A DNA stretch of 64,000 nt from Candidatus Nitrospira allomarina (GCF_032050975.1 NZ_CP116967.1:2539001-2603000), one strand, 5' to 3'. Positions 10,011 to 19,496 are shown, counted from the first letter of the stretch. Notes: a model not told the origin generated them from the sequence alone. Numbers and translations: made by a program.

Positions 10011-10056
10011 TCCATGTCATTTATGATTGAAAAAGGTAAATAATCCATGTCATTTA
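10011..10056 (+). repeat. Direct repeat upstream of the porin promoter
   Basis: TCCATGTCATTTA occurs at 10011-10023 and again at 10044-10056. The spacing is 33 bp from start to start, about three helical turns, so both copies face the same side of the DNA. The second copy ends four bases before the -35 box. The arrangement suits an activator or repressor binding cooperatively. Confidence 0.6.
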
Positions 10057-10059
10057 AAC

Positions 10060-10088
10060 TTGACATAAAGAAGTTTTAAAATTACATT
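10060..10088 (+). promoter_or_regulatory. Candidate sigma70 promoter for the porin gene
   Basis: A perfect TTGACA (10060-10065) is followed after 17 bp by TACATT (10083-10088), four of six matches to the -10 consensus. The leader to the GTG start would be about 85 bases. The direct repeat at 10011-10056 lies immediately upstream. Confidence 0.5.
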
Positions 10089-10179
10089 ACCTGAGATCTT
10101 TTAAAAAGAGGGACCTCTTATTCTTTGATCATTCTGACACAAAAGAAAGGATGTGTCGTAATGAGAAAAGGCAAGTAAT

Positions 10180-11685
10180 GTGAAAATTTGGCTAATGGCT
10201 GGATTGGGAATGGCCATGGCTATGGCCATTTCTTGCACGGTGGTTTTGGCGGCCGAGTCGGCGTCTTCAAGTCCCTCTTCTTCAGCAATTAAAAAGGGTT
10301 CGGCTTTTGGTGAGTTTTTTGTCCAGATAAAGGATCGGGCGGAAGCACAGAATGGAATAAATTGGAAGGAAACGGCGGATGCCGTCCTGATCCGAGACAA
10401 AGAGACTCAATGGAATCGGTATCTGAAAGCGGCGTTGGGTCTGCCGGATTTCGTTGACCTGGGGATTGAAAACCGCACGCGTTTTGAAAGCGTCAGTCAT
10501 CCCTGGAGATCCACAGCAAAGATTGGAGGCGGGCGAACGGATTCTCAGTGGCTCCTCCGGTCCAGGGTGCGTTTTGGGTTGGGTAACGGTCCATTACGGT
10601 TTCTTTTTGAAGGACAGGATTCTCGCGAATACGGAGCTCAGGTTGGAGGGTTTGTCAATACGACAACAGTCGATAAATGGGATATTTTACAATTATTCGG
10701 ATCATTGACCATAGACAATGTTGCAGGAAGCGGGTTGCGAACCGATCTGCATTTCGGTCGCATGACCCTGGACCTGGGAAGCCGTCGGTATGTCGCTCGC
10801 AATAACTTCCGAAATACTTCAAATGCCTTTGACGGTTTACATTGGCAGATTGGGAAACCAGATAATTGGCGACTCCGTGCTTTTATTACTGAACCGGTCA
10901 TTCGGGACGAGGTTCAACTAGACGAGCAGAATAAGAAGTTTTTGTTTTGGGGTGCTTATGTGGAAAACCTTCAGATTCCATGGATGAACATCAATGCCTT
11001 TTATTACGGACTCAACGATCAACGACAACAAAATAAAAATTTTCATCGTACGTATGGTACCTACGGATTTCGCCTTTACAAAAATCCTGCAGTTGGTGAA
11101 TTCGATTATGAATTGGAGGGGGCGGTTCAAGTCGGGCAATTAGGTCAGGTCGATCATTTTTCCTATAATCCCAATGCCCAAGTCGGCTATACGTTTAATG
11201 TGCCCTGGACCCCTCAATTTTTGGTGCAGTATTCCTATTCCAGCGGCACCAGGACTCCGGGAGGAAGCCAAAGCGGAACCTTTGATATTTTGTTCGGGGC
11301 TCGGCGATGGGATTTCATGCCTACGGGAATTTTTGGGCCATTTCTCCGATCCAACGTCAGTTCTCCCGGTTGGAGGCTGGTTGTAAAGCCTGCCAACAGC
11401 GTCACGATGCAAATCAAGCATCGGTTCTGGTACTTAGCCCAAGGCAGCGCCGTGAATGGCGGGATTCTTTTACAAGATCCCACAGGAGGGGCAGGAAATT
11501 ATTTAGGACAGGATTTGGAATTACGCGTGTCATGGATTGTCAGCCAAAATCTGGACTTCGATGCCGGATACGTTCATTGGTTTAAAGGATCGTATTTCGA
11601 TCGGCTTCCGGATTCGGCGAATCTACCTCAGGGTGGGAACAAGGATACGGATTATTTTTATCTTTCCATGCGCATCAGATTGTGA
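10180..11685 (+). CDS. Alginate-export-family outer membrane porin
   Basis: A 501-residue protein with an N-terminal signal peptide (WLMAGLGMAMAMAISCTVV, then AESAS). Alternating beta-strands fill the rest, ending in the aromatic C-terminal strand YFYLSMRIRL expected for barrel insertion. Mid-protein features such as FGRMTLDLGSRRYVARNNFRNT match the alginate_exp (PF13372) family of large monomeric porins. The family name does not prove an alginate substrate. The start is GTG, with only a weak upstream purine run. modABC begins 82 bp downstream on the same strand, so the porin may supply outer-membrane entry for molybdate or another anion. That link is inferred from position only. Confidence 0.8.
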   Translation: MKIWLMAGLGMAMAMAISCTVVLAAESASSSPSSSAIKKGSAFGEFFVQIKDRAEAQNGINWKETADAVLIRDKETQWNRYLKAALGLPDFVDLGIENRTRFESVSHPWRSTAKIGGGRTDSQWLLRSRVRFGLGNGPLRFLFEGQDSREYGAQVGGFVNTTTVDKWDILQLFGSLTIDNVAGSGLRTDLHFGRMTLDLGSRRYVARNNFRNTSNAFDGLHWQIGKPDNWRLRAFITEPVIRDEVQLDEQNKKFLFWGAYVENLQIPWMNINAFYYGLNDQRQQNKNFHRTYGTYGFRLYKNPAVGEFDYELEGAVQVGQLGQVDHFSYNPNAQVGYTFNVPWTPQFLVQYSYSSGTRTPGGSQSGTFDILFGARRWDFMPTGIFGPFLRSNVSSPGWRLVVKPANSVTMQIKHRFWYLAQGSAVNGGILLQDPTGGAGNYLGQDLELRVSWIVSQNLDFDAGYVHWFKGSYFDRLPDSANLPQGGNKDTDYFYLSMRIRL

Positions 11686-11767
11686 AAAGGCTATCAGTCC
11701 CTAAGCGGAGTCAGCCTGCTCTTTGAAAAAGGAACCATCTGGCGGCACTTATGATGTTAGGAGATGC

Positions 11768-12532
11768 ATGATGTTTTTTCAAATCTATGTTTTGCCTTTT
11801 GTGGTCTTTTGTTCCGGTTTCATATCGGTAGCGGTAGCCGAAGAAGTGCGGGTGGCCGTTGGGGCAAATTTTTTGACCACCCTAAACGTCATTGTCACGA
11901 ATTTTCAGATAGACACCGGACATACGGTTGTGGTCAGTTCCGGGTCGAGTGGAAAATTGTATGCACAAATCAAAAACGGTGCCCCGTTCGATGTCTTCCT
12001 TTCAGCAGATGCTGAGCGCCCGGAATTGTTGGAAGCTGAAGGACTGGCGGTCAAGGGTAGCCGTTTTGTTTATGCCGTGGGACGTCTAACCCTATGGAGT
12101 CCTGATTCGAACATGGTGCATGGGGATGGACAAACCGTCCTGTCGAAGGGCCACTTCGATCATCTGGCCATTGCCAATCCAAAAACCGCGCCCTATGGCA
12201 GGGCTGCCCAACAAACACTCAAGAAGATGGGTCTTTGGGAATCCCTCACGGATCGGATCGTTCAGGGGGAAAACATCGGACAAGCGTTTCAATTTGTGTT
12301 TTCCCGGAACGCACAGCTTGGATTTGTGGCGCTTTCCCAAGTATTGGATTCCAAAATCAACGGGAGCGGCAGCCGGTGGGATGTGCCAACTTCCTTTCAC
12401 GAATCACTTGAACAAGAAGCGGTCCTGTTAGGGACTGGACAGAATCATGCTGGTGCCAGAACATTTTTGGATTTTATCAAAGGAGATAAAGGCCGGGCTA
12501 TTATTGAACGATTCGGCTATGGACTGCCATAA
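11768..12532 (+). CDS. modA: Molybdate ABC transporter substrate-binding protein
   Basis: A 254-residue periplasmic binding protein. After a signal peptide the mature part opens with EVRVAVGANFLTTLNVIV and contains SSGSSGKLYAQIKNGAPFDVF. This is the ModA pattern, whose serines bind the oxyanion. LIAN-type sequence (LAIANPKTAPYGRAAQQTL) and GFVALSQV also fit. ModA captures molybdate or tungstate for ModBC. I place the start at 11768 because TTAGGAG lies just upstream; an in-frame start at 11723 lacks one. Molybdate is required for Mo-bisMGD enzymes such as nitrite oxidoreductase, which fits the proposed host, although no such enzyme is in this window. Confidence 0.9.
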   Translation: MMFFQIYVLPFVVFCSGFISVAVAEEVRVAVGANFLTTLNVIVTNFQIDTGHTVVVSSGSSGKLYAQIKNGAPFDVFLSADAERPELLEAEGLAVKGSRFVYAVGRLTLWSPDSNMVHGDGQTVLSKGHFDHLAIANPKTAPYGRAAQQTLKKMGLWESLTDRIVQGENIGQAFQFVFSRNAQLGFVALSQVLDSKINGSGSRWDVPTSFHESLEQEAVLLGTGQNHAGARTFLDFIKGDKGRAIIERFGYGLP

Positions 12533-12599
12533 TCACCTTCACATCGATCATTGAGAAAAGAACTTTCATTCCAAAGGTGATAATGCTAAATAGGGAGCC

Positions 12600-13283
12600 A
12601 TGACATTATCTGAGGTGGATTTAGGGCCTCTCTGGCTGACCTTGCATTTGGCCGGGGTGACGGTGATCGTACTTTTGATCATTGGGACTCCCATTGCCTG
12701 GTGGCTTGCACATACCCGATCCCGCGCCAGGACGGCGATCGAGGCAATTGTCGCGATGCCTCTTGTTTTGCCACCCACCGTGCTCGGATTTTATTTGCTG
12801 GTCTTATTGGGTCCTCATGGATGGATCGGGAGCGCCTCACAGGCGATAACCGGATCCGCCCTTTCGTTTACATTCACCGGATTGGTCATAGCATCAGCGT
12901 TGTATTCACTTCCTTTCGTCGTTCAACCCTTGCATAGCGCCTTTGAGGCGATCGGGCGAAAGCCGTTAGAGGCGGCCTGGTCGCTCAGAGCCTCAAAGCT
13001 CGACACATTTCTTACCATAGTTTCCCCCATGGCCTCTCGCGGCTATCTCACGGCGATTGTTCTTGGATTCGCTCATACCCTTGGCGAATTTGGTGTGGTT
13101 TTGATGGTGGGAGGGAATATTCCAGGAAGAACGAAGGTACTCTCTATTGCCATTTACGATCATGTGGAAGTCTTGGAATATAGCCAGGCTCATGTCCTAT
13201 CGGCAGGATTACTTGTCTTTTCATTTCTGGTTCTTCTTCTGGTCTATTCGGTGAACCGCCGTTTGCCTATCCATGTCTCATGA
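12600..13283 (+). CDS. modB: Molybdate ABC transporter permease
   Basis: A 227-residue inner-membrane protein with about five hydrophobic helices. The ModB-type coupling region is LEAAWSLRASKLDTFL, followed by GFAHTLGEFGVVLMVGGNIPG. The BPD_transp_1 fold forms the dimeric channel that receives molybdate from ModA and is driven by ModC. The start ATG follows GGGAGCC. The gene overlaps modC by four bases (ATGA), so the two are translationally coupled, with modA 67 bp upstream. Confidence 0.92.
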   Translation: MTLSEVDLGPLWLTLHLAGVTVIVLLIIGTPIAWWLAHTRSRARTAIEAIVAMPLVLPPTVLGFYLLVLLGPHGWIGSASQAITGSALSFTFTGLVIASALYSLPFVVQPLHSAFEAIGRKPLEAAWSLRASKLDTFLTIVSPMASRGYLTAIVLGFAHTLGEFGVVLMVGGNIPGRTKVLSIAIYDHVEVLEYSQAHVLSAGLLVFSFLVLLLVYSVNRRLPIHVS

Positions 13284-14377
13284 GCGAGTTGACAGCCAGA
13301 TTCGAGGTAGTCTTTCCCTCATTTCAATTGCAGGTGAAGGCGAGTGTGCCCGCCGAAGGGATCACGGTCGTATTCGGTCCTTCGGGATGCGGCAAGACCA
13401 CCTTCTTACGCTGTCTCGCCGGATTGGAACGATCGCCGACCGGCTTTCTCGCCCTGGGAGAGGACGTCTGGCAGGATGAAACCACACACATCTTTCTTCC
13501 GCTCTCGGAACGTCCGGTTGGTTACGTATTTCAAGAGCCTCGGTTGTTCCCTCACTTGAGCGTCCGATCGAACTTATTATATGGATGGAAACGGATACCG
13601 GAATCGGAGCGCCGCATTTCACTCGATCAGGTTGTCGCGATTCTGGGTTTAGACTCGTTATTGGAACGCAGGGCAACCCATCTGTCCGGCGGGGAACAGC
13701 AACGAGTGGCCATTGGCCGCGCATTATTAACCAGCCCGCGCCTGCTCCTCATGGATGAACCGCTCAGCTCCCTTGATGTTCAACGAAAGCGGGAGATCAT
13801 GACATTTATCCAACGGCTGGATAAGGAATTCAGGATACCCATTATCTATGTGAGTCATGCTCTACATGAAGTGGTACAACTCGCCAGGACTCTCATCCTG
13901 CTGAAGGAGGGGAGCGTGGCTGCAATCGGGCCACTTGCTGAAGTGTTTTCTCAAGTAGGCAGTCGTCGCGTCATCCCGGACAGCCACATTGGTGCAGTCA
14001 TTGACACTCATGTGGCGGGGCATGATGTGGAATTCGGGCTCACCACTCTCAATTTTTCCGGCGGTCAACTGTCAGTACCCCATCAACATTCATCCATAGG
14101 AGAATCATTACGAGTGCAAATTCTTGCCCGGGATGTCAGTCTTGTGGCAAGCCCTCCTGCATTCCAAACCAGTGTGCTGAATGTGTTAGAGGCGACGGTC
14201 CTGGAAATCGGCCCCATCGAGTCCGGACAACCCTTTGTCGATATCAAATTGGATATTGGTTGTCCCTTGCTGGCCACCATCACCCGAAAATCATTAGCGA
14301 CCCTCCGACTCCACCCCGGTCAAAAAGTCCACGCCCAAATCAAAGCCGTGGCCCTTACCCACGATTCTCTGGACTAA
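13280..14377 (+). CDS. modC: Molybdate ABC transporter ATP-binding protein
   Basis: A 365-residue ATPase with Walker A GPSGCGKTT (about residue 32), Q-loop YVFQEPRLFPHL, signature LSGGEQQRVAIGRAL, Walker B LLLMDEP and switch histidine in VSHALHE. A C-terminal TOBE/Mop-type domain (about residues 290-360) is typical of ModC, where it binds molybdate for feedback inhibition. The protein energises ModB on the cytoplasmic side. Its start codon overlaps the modB stop. I see no terminator immediately downstream. Confidence 0.92.
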   Translation: MSELTARFEVVFPSFQLQVKASVPAEGITVVFGPSGCGKTTFLRCLAGLERSPTGFLALGEDVWQDETTHIFLPLSERPVGYVFQEPRLFPHLSVRSNLLYGWKRIPESERRISLDQVVAILGLDSLLERRATHLSGGEQQRVAIGRALLTSPRLLLMDEPLSSLDVQRKREIMTFIQRLDKEFRIPIIYVSHALHEVVQLARTLILLKEGSVAAIGPLAEVFSQVGSRRVIPDSHIGAVIDTHVAGHDVEFGLTTLNFSGGQLSVPHQHSSIGESLRVQILARDVSLVASPPAFQTSVLNVLEATVLEIGPIESGQPFVDIKLDIGCPLLATITRKSLATLRLHPGQKVHAQIKAVALTHDSLD

Positions 14378-14803
14378 ATGCGCCATTCTTCCAAAGTTCG
14401 TTTCCGATACGTATGGCAACACGTTTATTTCCCTTGGTTTCAATCCAGAGTGCTAAAGTGGAATCCAGACTGTTCCGATGGATGAGTGCCCTCAACAATG
14501 GTGGTAGATGATGGTCACAGGGATATTACAAGTAGCTGGAGGATCACCTGACGGCCTAGGAGTATGGCACGTTGAATGCCAAGAAAGGGATGGAAGCCAT
14601 TGTCGCCCTTCCGGTTGTCACATGTAGAATGTCGTGGGATAGTAATATCACGGAAATGAATGGTCTCTCGCTGCTGAGTGAACTGCACCACTGTTTTTGT
14701 AACACTTTTTACGGAGACAAGACTTAAACGAAGCAAAAAACACTGGTGCTTGAGTGAACTCACATGATTGATGATCGTATGAAATTTTCTGTTTGGAGGT
14801 TCT
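14378..14803. other. Intergenic region between modC and the glycosyltransferase gene
   Basis: Short open frames exist on both strands but none has a ribosome binding site or recognisable features. The final bases (TTGGAGGTTCT) are the ribosome binding site of the next gene. Confidence 0.5.
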
Positions 14804-16015
14804 ATGAGTTTTTGGCCTATCCCTTTTTCCTATCTCGAGGACTACCTCTTTTTGGCCACAACGCTTTCCTTAGTAACCTGGCTCTACCTTTCGTTTGGGC
14901 ATGGCCGCTTCTGGTATGCCGACCAGCGACTCGGTGGGGATGGTCAAATTACTTTCAAAACCACACAATGGCCTACCGTCGTCGTTGTTGTTCCCGCCCG
15001 CAATGAGGCCGATGTCATCGAACGGACGCTGCGCTCTCTTTTAGAGCAGGACTACCCAGGGAAATTTCACGTGGTGATGGTGGATGATCAAAGTGAGGAT
15101 CATACCGGCGACATTGCACGTCAGCTTGCTATCGATCACCCGTGTGGAGCACGCCTGACTGTAAAAGTCGCCGAGAATCGGCCCTCTGGATGGCTGGGAA
15201 AGGTTTGGGCTCTACATACCGGATTGCAGTATGCTGAGAAGCACTGGCCCGATGCCGCCTATCGATATTTGACGGATGCGGACATCGAGCACAGTCGGGG
15301 AAATCTGCGTGAGATGGTTTGTAAAGCCGAATTCGAGGAACTTGATCTGGTATCGCTCATGGTCCGATTACATTGTCAACATGCCTGGGAGAAGCTGCTG
15401 ATTCCTGCATTTGTGTATTTTTTTCAAAAACTCTATCCCTTTCCCCTTATTAACGATCACAATTCAACTGTCGGAGGCGCAGCTGGAGGTTGCATCCTTG
15501 TGCGGAATCGTGCACTGATTCAAATAGGAGGGATCGCAACCATTCGGGGTGAAGTAATTGATGACTGTGCCCTTGGGACGGCAATTAAGCGGGTAGGAAA
15601 AATTTGGGTGGGTCTTACGGATTCAGAGCACAGCATTCGTCCCTATTTGGGACTTCATGATATCTGGGCCATGGTAAAACGGACCGCCTACACTCAACTG
15701 AAATATTCTCCTTTGATGCTTGTGGGTACTGTCATGGGTCTGGTGGTGGTCTATCTCCTCCCACCGCTTGTTGCTTTGACCTGGCCATTTCACGGAAGTG
15801 CTTTGGCGGGAGTGCCGGCGGTCTTCGCTTGGCTTATCATGATGTATACGTTTCAACCCACTTTGCGGTTATACGCACTGGCTCCAACCTATGGTGTGGT
15901 GTTGCCCATAGCCGCCTTTCTTTACCTGGGAATGACTGTAGACTCGGCTTGCCGTTATTGGTTAAAGATCGGGGGACAATGGAAAGGACGGACCGGCATT
16001 GGCTGCACTAATTGA
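14804..16015 (+). CDS. hpnB: Family 2 glycosyltransferase, HpnB-like (hopanoid-associated)
   Basis: A 403-residue membrane-associated glycosyltransferase. An N-terminal hydrophobic segment (about 10-30) precedes a GT2 domain opening with TVVVVVPARNEADVIERTL. It has the nucleotide-sugar aspartates in MVDDQSEDHTG, the metal site LTDADIEH, and a GGAAGGCILVRN acceptor loop. Three or four C-terminal membrane helices follow (about 300-385). The whole pattern matches the hopene-associated HpnB family, whose biochemical role is unproven. No other hopanoid gene is nearby, so the link rests on family membership. TTGGAGG precedes the ATG, and a strong terminator follows at 16041. Confidence 0.8.
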   Translation: MSFWPIPFSYLEDYLFLATTLSLVTWLYLSFGHGRFWYADQRLGGDGQITFKTTQWPTVVVVVPARNEADVIERTLRSLLEQDYPGKFHVVMVDDQSEDHTGDIARQLAIDHPCGARLTVKVAENRPSGWLGKVWALHTGLQYAEKHWPDAAYRYLTDADIEHSRGNLREMVCKAEFEELDLVSLMVRLHCQHAWEKLLIPAFVYFFQKLYPFPLINDHNSTVGGAAGGCILVRNRALIQIGGIATIRGEVIDDCALGTAIKRVGKIWVGLTDSEHSIRPYLGLHDIWAMVKRTAYTQLKYSPLMLVGTVMGLVVVYLLPPLVALTWPFHGSALAGVPAVFAWLIMMYTFQPTLRLYALAPTYGVVLPIAAFLYLGMTVDSACRYWLKIGGQWKGRTGIGCTN

Positions 16016-16040
16016 GGCGTGGTTTTCGTTCAGTATAAAT

Positions 16041-16080
16041 GCTGCCGGGGACACCCGGTATGGCAGCCGCCACGTTTTTT
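16041..16080 (+). terminator. Rho-independent terminator after the glycosyltransferase gene
   Basis: GCTG then CCGGG pairs with CCCGG and CAGC (16041-16066, with a small bulge). After CGCCACG comes a run of six T (16075-16080). It lies 25 bp after the stop codon. Confidence 0.7.
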
Positions 16081-16407
16081 AACTGGTAAAGTTAACAGAA
16101 TTTGACGGGTAAGGAAAAATGAACTACAGGAAAAGGGTCAGGCATACGGTTCCGGCCATTCGCGCAATAAGTTCAACCGGAATTTATAAAACCAGGAGCG
16201 TGCTGTCTTCAACACCCTCCTGGCTATAATTCCAACACCTTTCGATTGAGATGAAAATGGAAGCACCGGTTTGAGATGTATCCATTCGTGTTTGTCCTAT
16301 CTCTCGGGTTTGGCGCTCTTCTTTATGCCGGTTTCACCTTCCAATAGAACACATCTACCATCATGCTTTGCTCAATATACTGGCTTCATACAATCAGGGG
16401 AGAGAAC
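16081..16407. other. Intergenic region between convergent genes
   Basis: Nothing supportable as a gene. It separates the plus-strand glycosyltransferase from the minus-strand secreted repeat protein. Confidence 0.5.
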
Positions 16408-17247
16408 TTAATTTTTCTCCACAAAAGCCACATCGGTGACCTTATCTTCATCATCGACAAATAGGACGACTTCTTGCCCTGAGGAAAGCTTTTTGAATTT
16501 TTCCTGAATCAGGGGACGCACTTCATACTGATGTTCTTTTTCTCCATCCGGTTGAACGGCAATCATATTATCTTTCAGGGGTTGTTTCAGAACTCCTGAA
16601 ACCTTTTTGAAATTCCCTTTTAAGGGAGATTTTTTTTCTTGAAGATGTTGGGCTTTGTCCACTGTGGCCTGGTTCTCAAATGTGACGTCAACGATCTGGT
16701 CCATTTCATCAATAAGGAACGTGGCATCTGCGCCAACGGGAATGGACGCCACTTTGCTCCTGGCCATTGAACTGATCTTATGCGATTCCTGCTGACCCTC
16801 CTTCACCTGAATGACGGCCTTTTCGTGGCCGGTTACCAGTGGCTGGGCCAAAACACCATGGACCTTTCGATGATGGGACTCTTCTCCTGCCAGATGAACA
16901 TCTACAATCAGGTTTTGATCGTTGACGGTTATTTCAACCCGATCCCCATTTTTCAAAGCAGGAAGCCCTTTCTCCTCACGGAGATTCATGGGTAGATAAC
17001 GAGGTTGACCTTCCCCTGTGTCTACCTTGGCCTGTTCCCCTCTGACTTCTTCCACAGTTCCAGTTATGACACGCTCCCCGGACAGGGATTCATTGCCTTT
17101 CGTGGTATTTCCTTCATGGGCAAACACCACACCGGAAAGCACCAGACATCCAGTCAAACAGCACATTCCAAATAGACCTAAGCATCCCCTGGAACCTTGT
17201 GTCGATGGCGTCATTGACGTTTTTTGAAATTCGGTCGTGAAAGGCAT
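16408..17247 (-). CDS. Exported three-repeat beta-rich protein (paralogue of the 62.7 kb gene)
   Basis: A 279-residue protein of unknown function. A long N-terminal segment holds a membrane-export sequence (about residues 20-42, ending VVFAHEGN). Three related repeats of about 60-70 residues follow. Repeat 1 opens GERVITGTVEEVRGEQAKVD and closes GDRVEITVNDQNLIVDV; the others open VHGVLAQPL and VSGVLKQPL. Each repeat ends in a 'DEDxVTDV'-like strand, suggesting small OB- or SH3-like barrels. Domain order and wording match the protein at 62691-63560 throughout. The start follows AAGGAGCG. The AAACCCTGG motif sits 86 bp upstream. A periplasmic stress or ion-interacting role is only a guess. Confidence 0.75.
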   Translation of the reverse strand: MPFTTEFQKTSMTPSTQGSRGCLGLFGMCCLTGCLVLSGVVFAHEGNTTKGNESLSGERVITGTVEEVRGEQAKVDTGEGQPRYLPMNLREEKGLPALKNGDRVEITVNDQNLIVDVHLAGEESHHRKVHGVLAQPLVTGHEKAVIQVKEGQQESHKISSMARSKVASIPVGADATFLIDEMDQIVDVTFENQATVDKAQHLQEKKSPLKGNFKKVSGVLKQPLKDNMIAVQPDGEKEHQYEVRPLIQEKFKKLSSGQEVVLFVDDEDKVTDVAFVEKN

Positions 17248-17332
17248 GAAACGCTCCTTCTGTTAATTTTTAGTTAAGGGTCAATACAGACATTCGAATA
17301 TACTCAATTTTTCTTCATGGGAGACCTGAAGA

Positions 17333-17341
17333 AAACCCTGG
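17333..17341 (+). repeat. AAACCCTGG motif, copy 1
   Basis: Reads CCAGGGTTT in the direction of the gene starting at 17247, 86 bp upstream of it. One of six intergenic copies. Confidence 0.4.
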
Positions 17342-17412
17342 GTTTGAAATTCAGGAAGTAAGAGAAAACGGACTTGGAGAAATAAAAAGAGGGAGGGAAC
17401 TCTGAGTTACCG

Positions 17413-18777
17413 CTAGGAGGTCCGATTCCCGTTGGGCGTTTTAGTTGATTTCGATAACAGGAGTAAGCCGATACAGGCAGAGAGGCAGGATGCTATTAAA
17501 ATGGCTAATTTTGCCGTTTGTAGATCGGAAGGTTCGCGAAAGGCCAACGTTGCAATGAAAATGGCCATGGTAAACCCAATACCCCCCATAAATCCCAAAC
17601 CAATGATTTGAGGCCAATGAAGGTGGGATGGAAGATCAGAATTGCCAAACCGGACCACCAACCAGGCTCCAAGGCAAATGCCCAAGGGCTTGCCAAGTAA
17701 TAATCCCAACCCAATTCCTAAAGAGAGGGTATTGCTGATGAGTGAAGAAGAGTCGGTGGTAATTACCACTCCTGCATTAGCGAGAGCAAAGATAGGCATG
17801 ATGGCAAATGTGACCCATGGGTAGAGAACATGTTCGAGTTTTTGAAGGGGAGGTTGGATCAAATCGTTGGCCGTTTCCAGTGCATGGACTGCTTGTGTCT
17901 GGTCTTTATTTTCCAATACTGAAACCCCCGGAACTTCAGCCCTTTTAAATTCCTGGCTGAATTTTTCGCTTTTATGGGCAAATTCCTTTTTGGTCATGGC
18001 AGATGTGGCTGGAATCGTAAAAGCCGCAAGCACACCGGCAATCGTGGGATGAAGACCAGAAAAAAGAAACGCCAACCAAAGGCCACCAATTCCGAATAGG
18101 CCATAAATAAATGGAGAACGGATTTCCAACCGGTTTGCAGTTATCAGGATTACTAAAAATCCCAAGCCGGTCCCAAGACTGATCCATGAAATGTCCGAGG
18201 TATAGAAAAAGGCAATAACGAGAACAGCTCCGAGATCGTCAACGATAGCCAAGGTCGTCAAGAAAATTTTAGCCGAAAAGGGAATCTTTGAGCCCAATAG
18301 ACCCAGCAGGCCAATGGCAAAAGCAATATCGGTGGCCATGGGAATTCCCCAACCTGAGCTATAAGGGGTCTGAATATTAAGCAGAAGATACATCGCAGCG
18401 GGAAGAACCATTCCGCCCAAAGCCGCCGCAATGGGAACAAAGGCTTGACGGGGTTGGGATAATTCTCCGACCAATATTTCCCGTTTAATTTCGAGTCCAA
18501 TGACGAAAAAGAAAATGGCCATCAATCCGTCATTGATCCACAGTAATAGTGGTTTTTCTAGTACATAGGTGCCAAAGCCAATGGTAAAAGGCAGCTTCCA
18601 AAATGCCGAAAAATGATCGCTATAGGCTGAATTGGCGAAGACCAGGGCGATTCCGGTGCAAACCAAAAGAACGATACCACCGGAGGCATTCTGTTTGGTG
18701 AATTCCTCCAGGGGCGAAAGGAGTTTTTCCACTGGTCGGCTTTTAACGGATTGTTTGGCTTCCTTGACTAAATCCAT
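17413..18777 (-). CDS. nhaA: Na+/H+ antiporter NhaA
   Basis: A 454-residue inner-membrane protein with about twelve hydrophobic helices. The NhaA ion-binding aspartate pair is present in AIVDDLGAVLVIAFFY, together with LLWINDGLMAIFFFVIGLEIK and the unwound-helix region ATDIAFAIGLLG. It exchanges external protons for cytoplasmic Na+, giving salt and alkaline pH tolerance. It is longer than E. coli NhaA (388 residues) because of a polar insertion around residues 270-320 (KSEKFSQEFKRAEV). No strong Shine-Dalgarno sequence precedes the ATG. Downstream on the same strand, 165 bp away, is the exported repeat protein. Confidence 0.92.
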   Translation of the reverse strand: MDLVKEAKQSVKSRPVEKLLSPLEEFTKQNASGGIVLLVCTGIALVFANSAYSDHFSAFWKLPFTIGFGTYVLEKPLLLWINDGLMAIFFFVIGLEIKREILVGELSQPRQAFVPIAAALGGMVLPAAMYLLLNIQTPYSSGWGIPMATDIAFAIGLLGLLGSKIPFSAKIFLTTLAIVDDLGAVLVIAFFYTSDISWISLGTGLGFLVILITANRLEIRSPFIYGLFGIGGLWLAFLFSGLHPTIAGVLAAFTIPATSAMTKKEFAHKSEKFSQEFKRAEVPGVSVLENKDQTQAVHALETANDLIQPPLQKLEHVLYPWVTFAIMPIFALANAGVVITTDSSSLISNTLSLGIGLGLLLGKPLGICLGAWLVVRFGNSDLPSHLHWPQIIGLGFMGGIGFTMAIFIATLAFREPSDLQTAKLAILIASCLSACIGLLLLSKSTKTPNGNRTS

Positions 18778-19184
18778 GGAATCGAAAGTCCTGGAAAGTT
18801 GTTGCTCAAAATTGGGATACTTCTGCGGATTTCTTTGACACTCGGCTACCCATCATTCCACTAAACTCGTTGAGAAGTCTTGGCATAATTTGTTTGTTGA
18901 GGTCAGACCAATTCGTCTGTGTTGCGGAATTGCCTTCATTCCAGAATCGGGTGAGTCCATGCATGACAAACCCTGGTGAAAACACCCGAATTTTTCAAGT
19001 CCCAATTCGCAATATTGTTATGTTACTGCGCAGCAAAATGGAAATCTAAGACAAAATACTAAGTAAGGAGACTGTTTTGTCTCTTGAGGCGGAGCTACTT
19101 TCATCTAGTAGGATGAGTGAGGTTAATTCTGTGAGAACACATTGAAATGCTTTTGATGGCAACAATTACGAGAGGAGGCGACTA
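18778..19184. other. Divergent promoter region between nhaA and the BON lipoprotein gene
   Basis: No gene seen. It serves both nhaA (minus) and the BON gene (plus). It holds one AAACCCTGG copy at 18968-18976. GAGAGGAGGCG just before 19185 is the ribosome binding site of the plus-strand gene. Confidence 0.5.
18968..18976 (+). repeat. AAACCCTGG motif, copy 2
   Basis: In the nhaA/BON divergent region: 191 bp from the nhaA start and 209 bp from the BON start. Confidence 0.35.
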
Positions 19185-19496
19185 ATGTTGAAGACCGTTC
19201 AAATCTTTTTAAGTATTGCAGTGGTAATGGGATTGTTGGCGGGGTGCCAATCTATGACCGGACAGACCACTGGGGATTATGTTGATGATGCCAGTATAAC
19301 TGCCGCGGTGAAAACCAAACTGGCTAATCAACAACCCTCATCATTATCTCGAGTAGAGGTTGAAACCGTAAAGGGCGTTGTTCATCTTATAGGTGTAGCG
19401 AAAACTGAAGGGGACAAAGCGGAAGCGGGCCGTCTGACCAAGCAAGTCAAAGGCGTCAAGCGAGTCGACAATGATCTGACGGTTCAATCTCCTTAG
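19185..19496 (+). CDS. BON-domain lipoprotein
   Basis: A 103-residue protein. The signal peptide ends in lipobox LLAGC (Cys about residue 21), so it should be lipid-anchored. One BON domain follows, opening DDASITAAVKTKLAN and closing VKGVKRVDNDLTV. BON domains in OsmY and related proteins are thought to bind phospholipid surfaces and are common in osmotic and envelope stress responses. The start follows AGAGGAGGCG. It lies upstream of a DUF748 protein and small CsbD and entericidin genes, consistent with a stress role. Confidence 0.85.
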   Translation: MLKTVQIFLSIAVVMGLLAGCQSMTGQTTGDYVDDASITAAVKTKLANQQPSSLSRVEVETVKGVVHLIGVAKTEGDKAEAGRLTKQVKGVKRVDNDLTVQSP

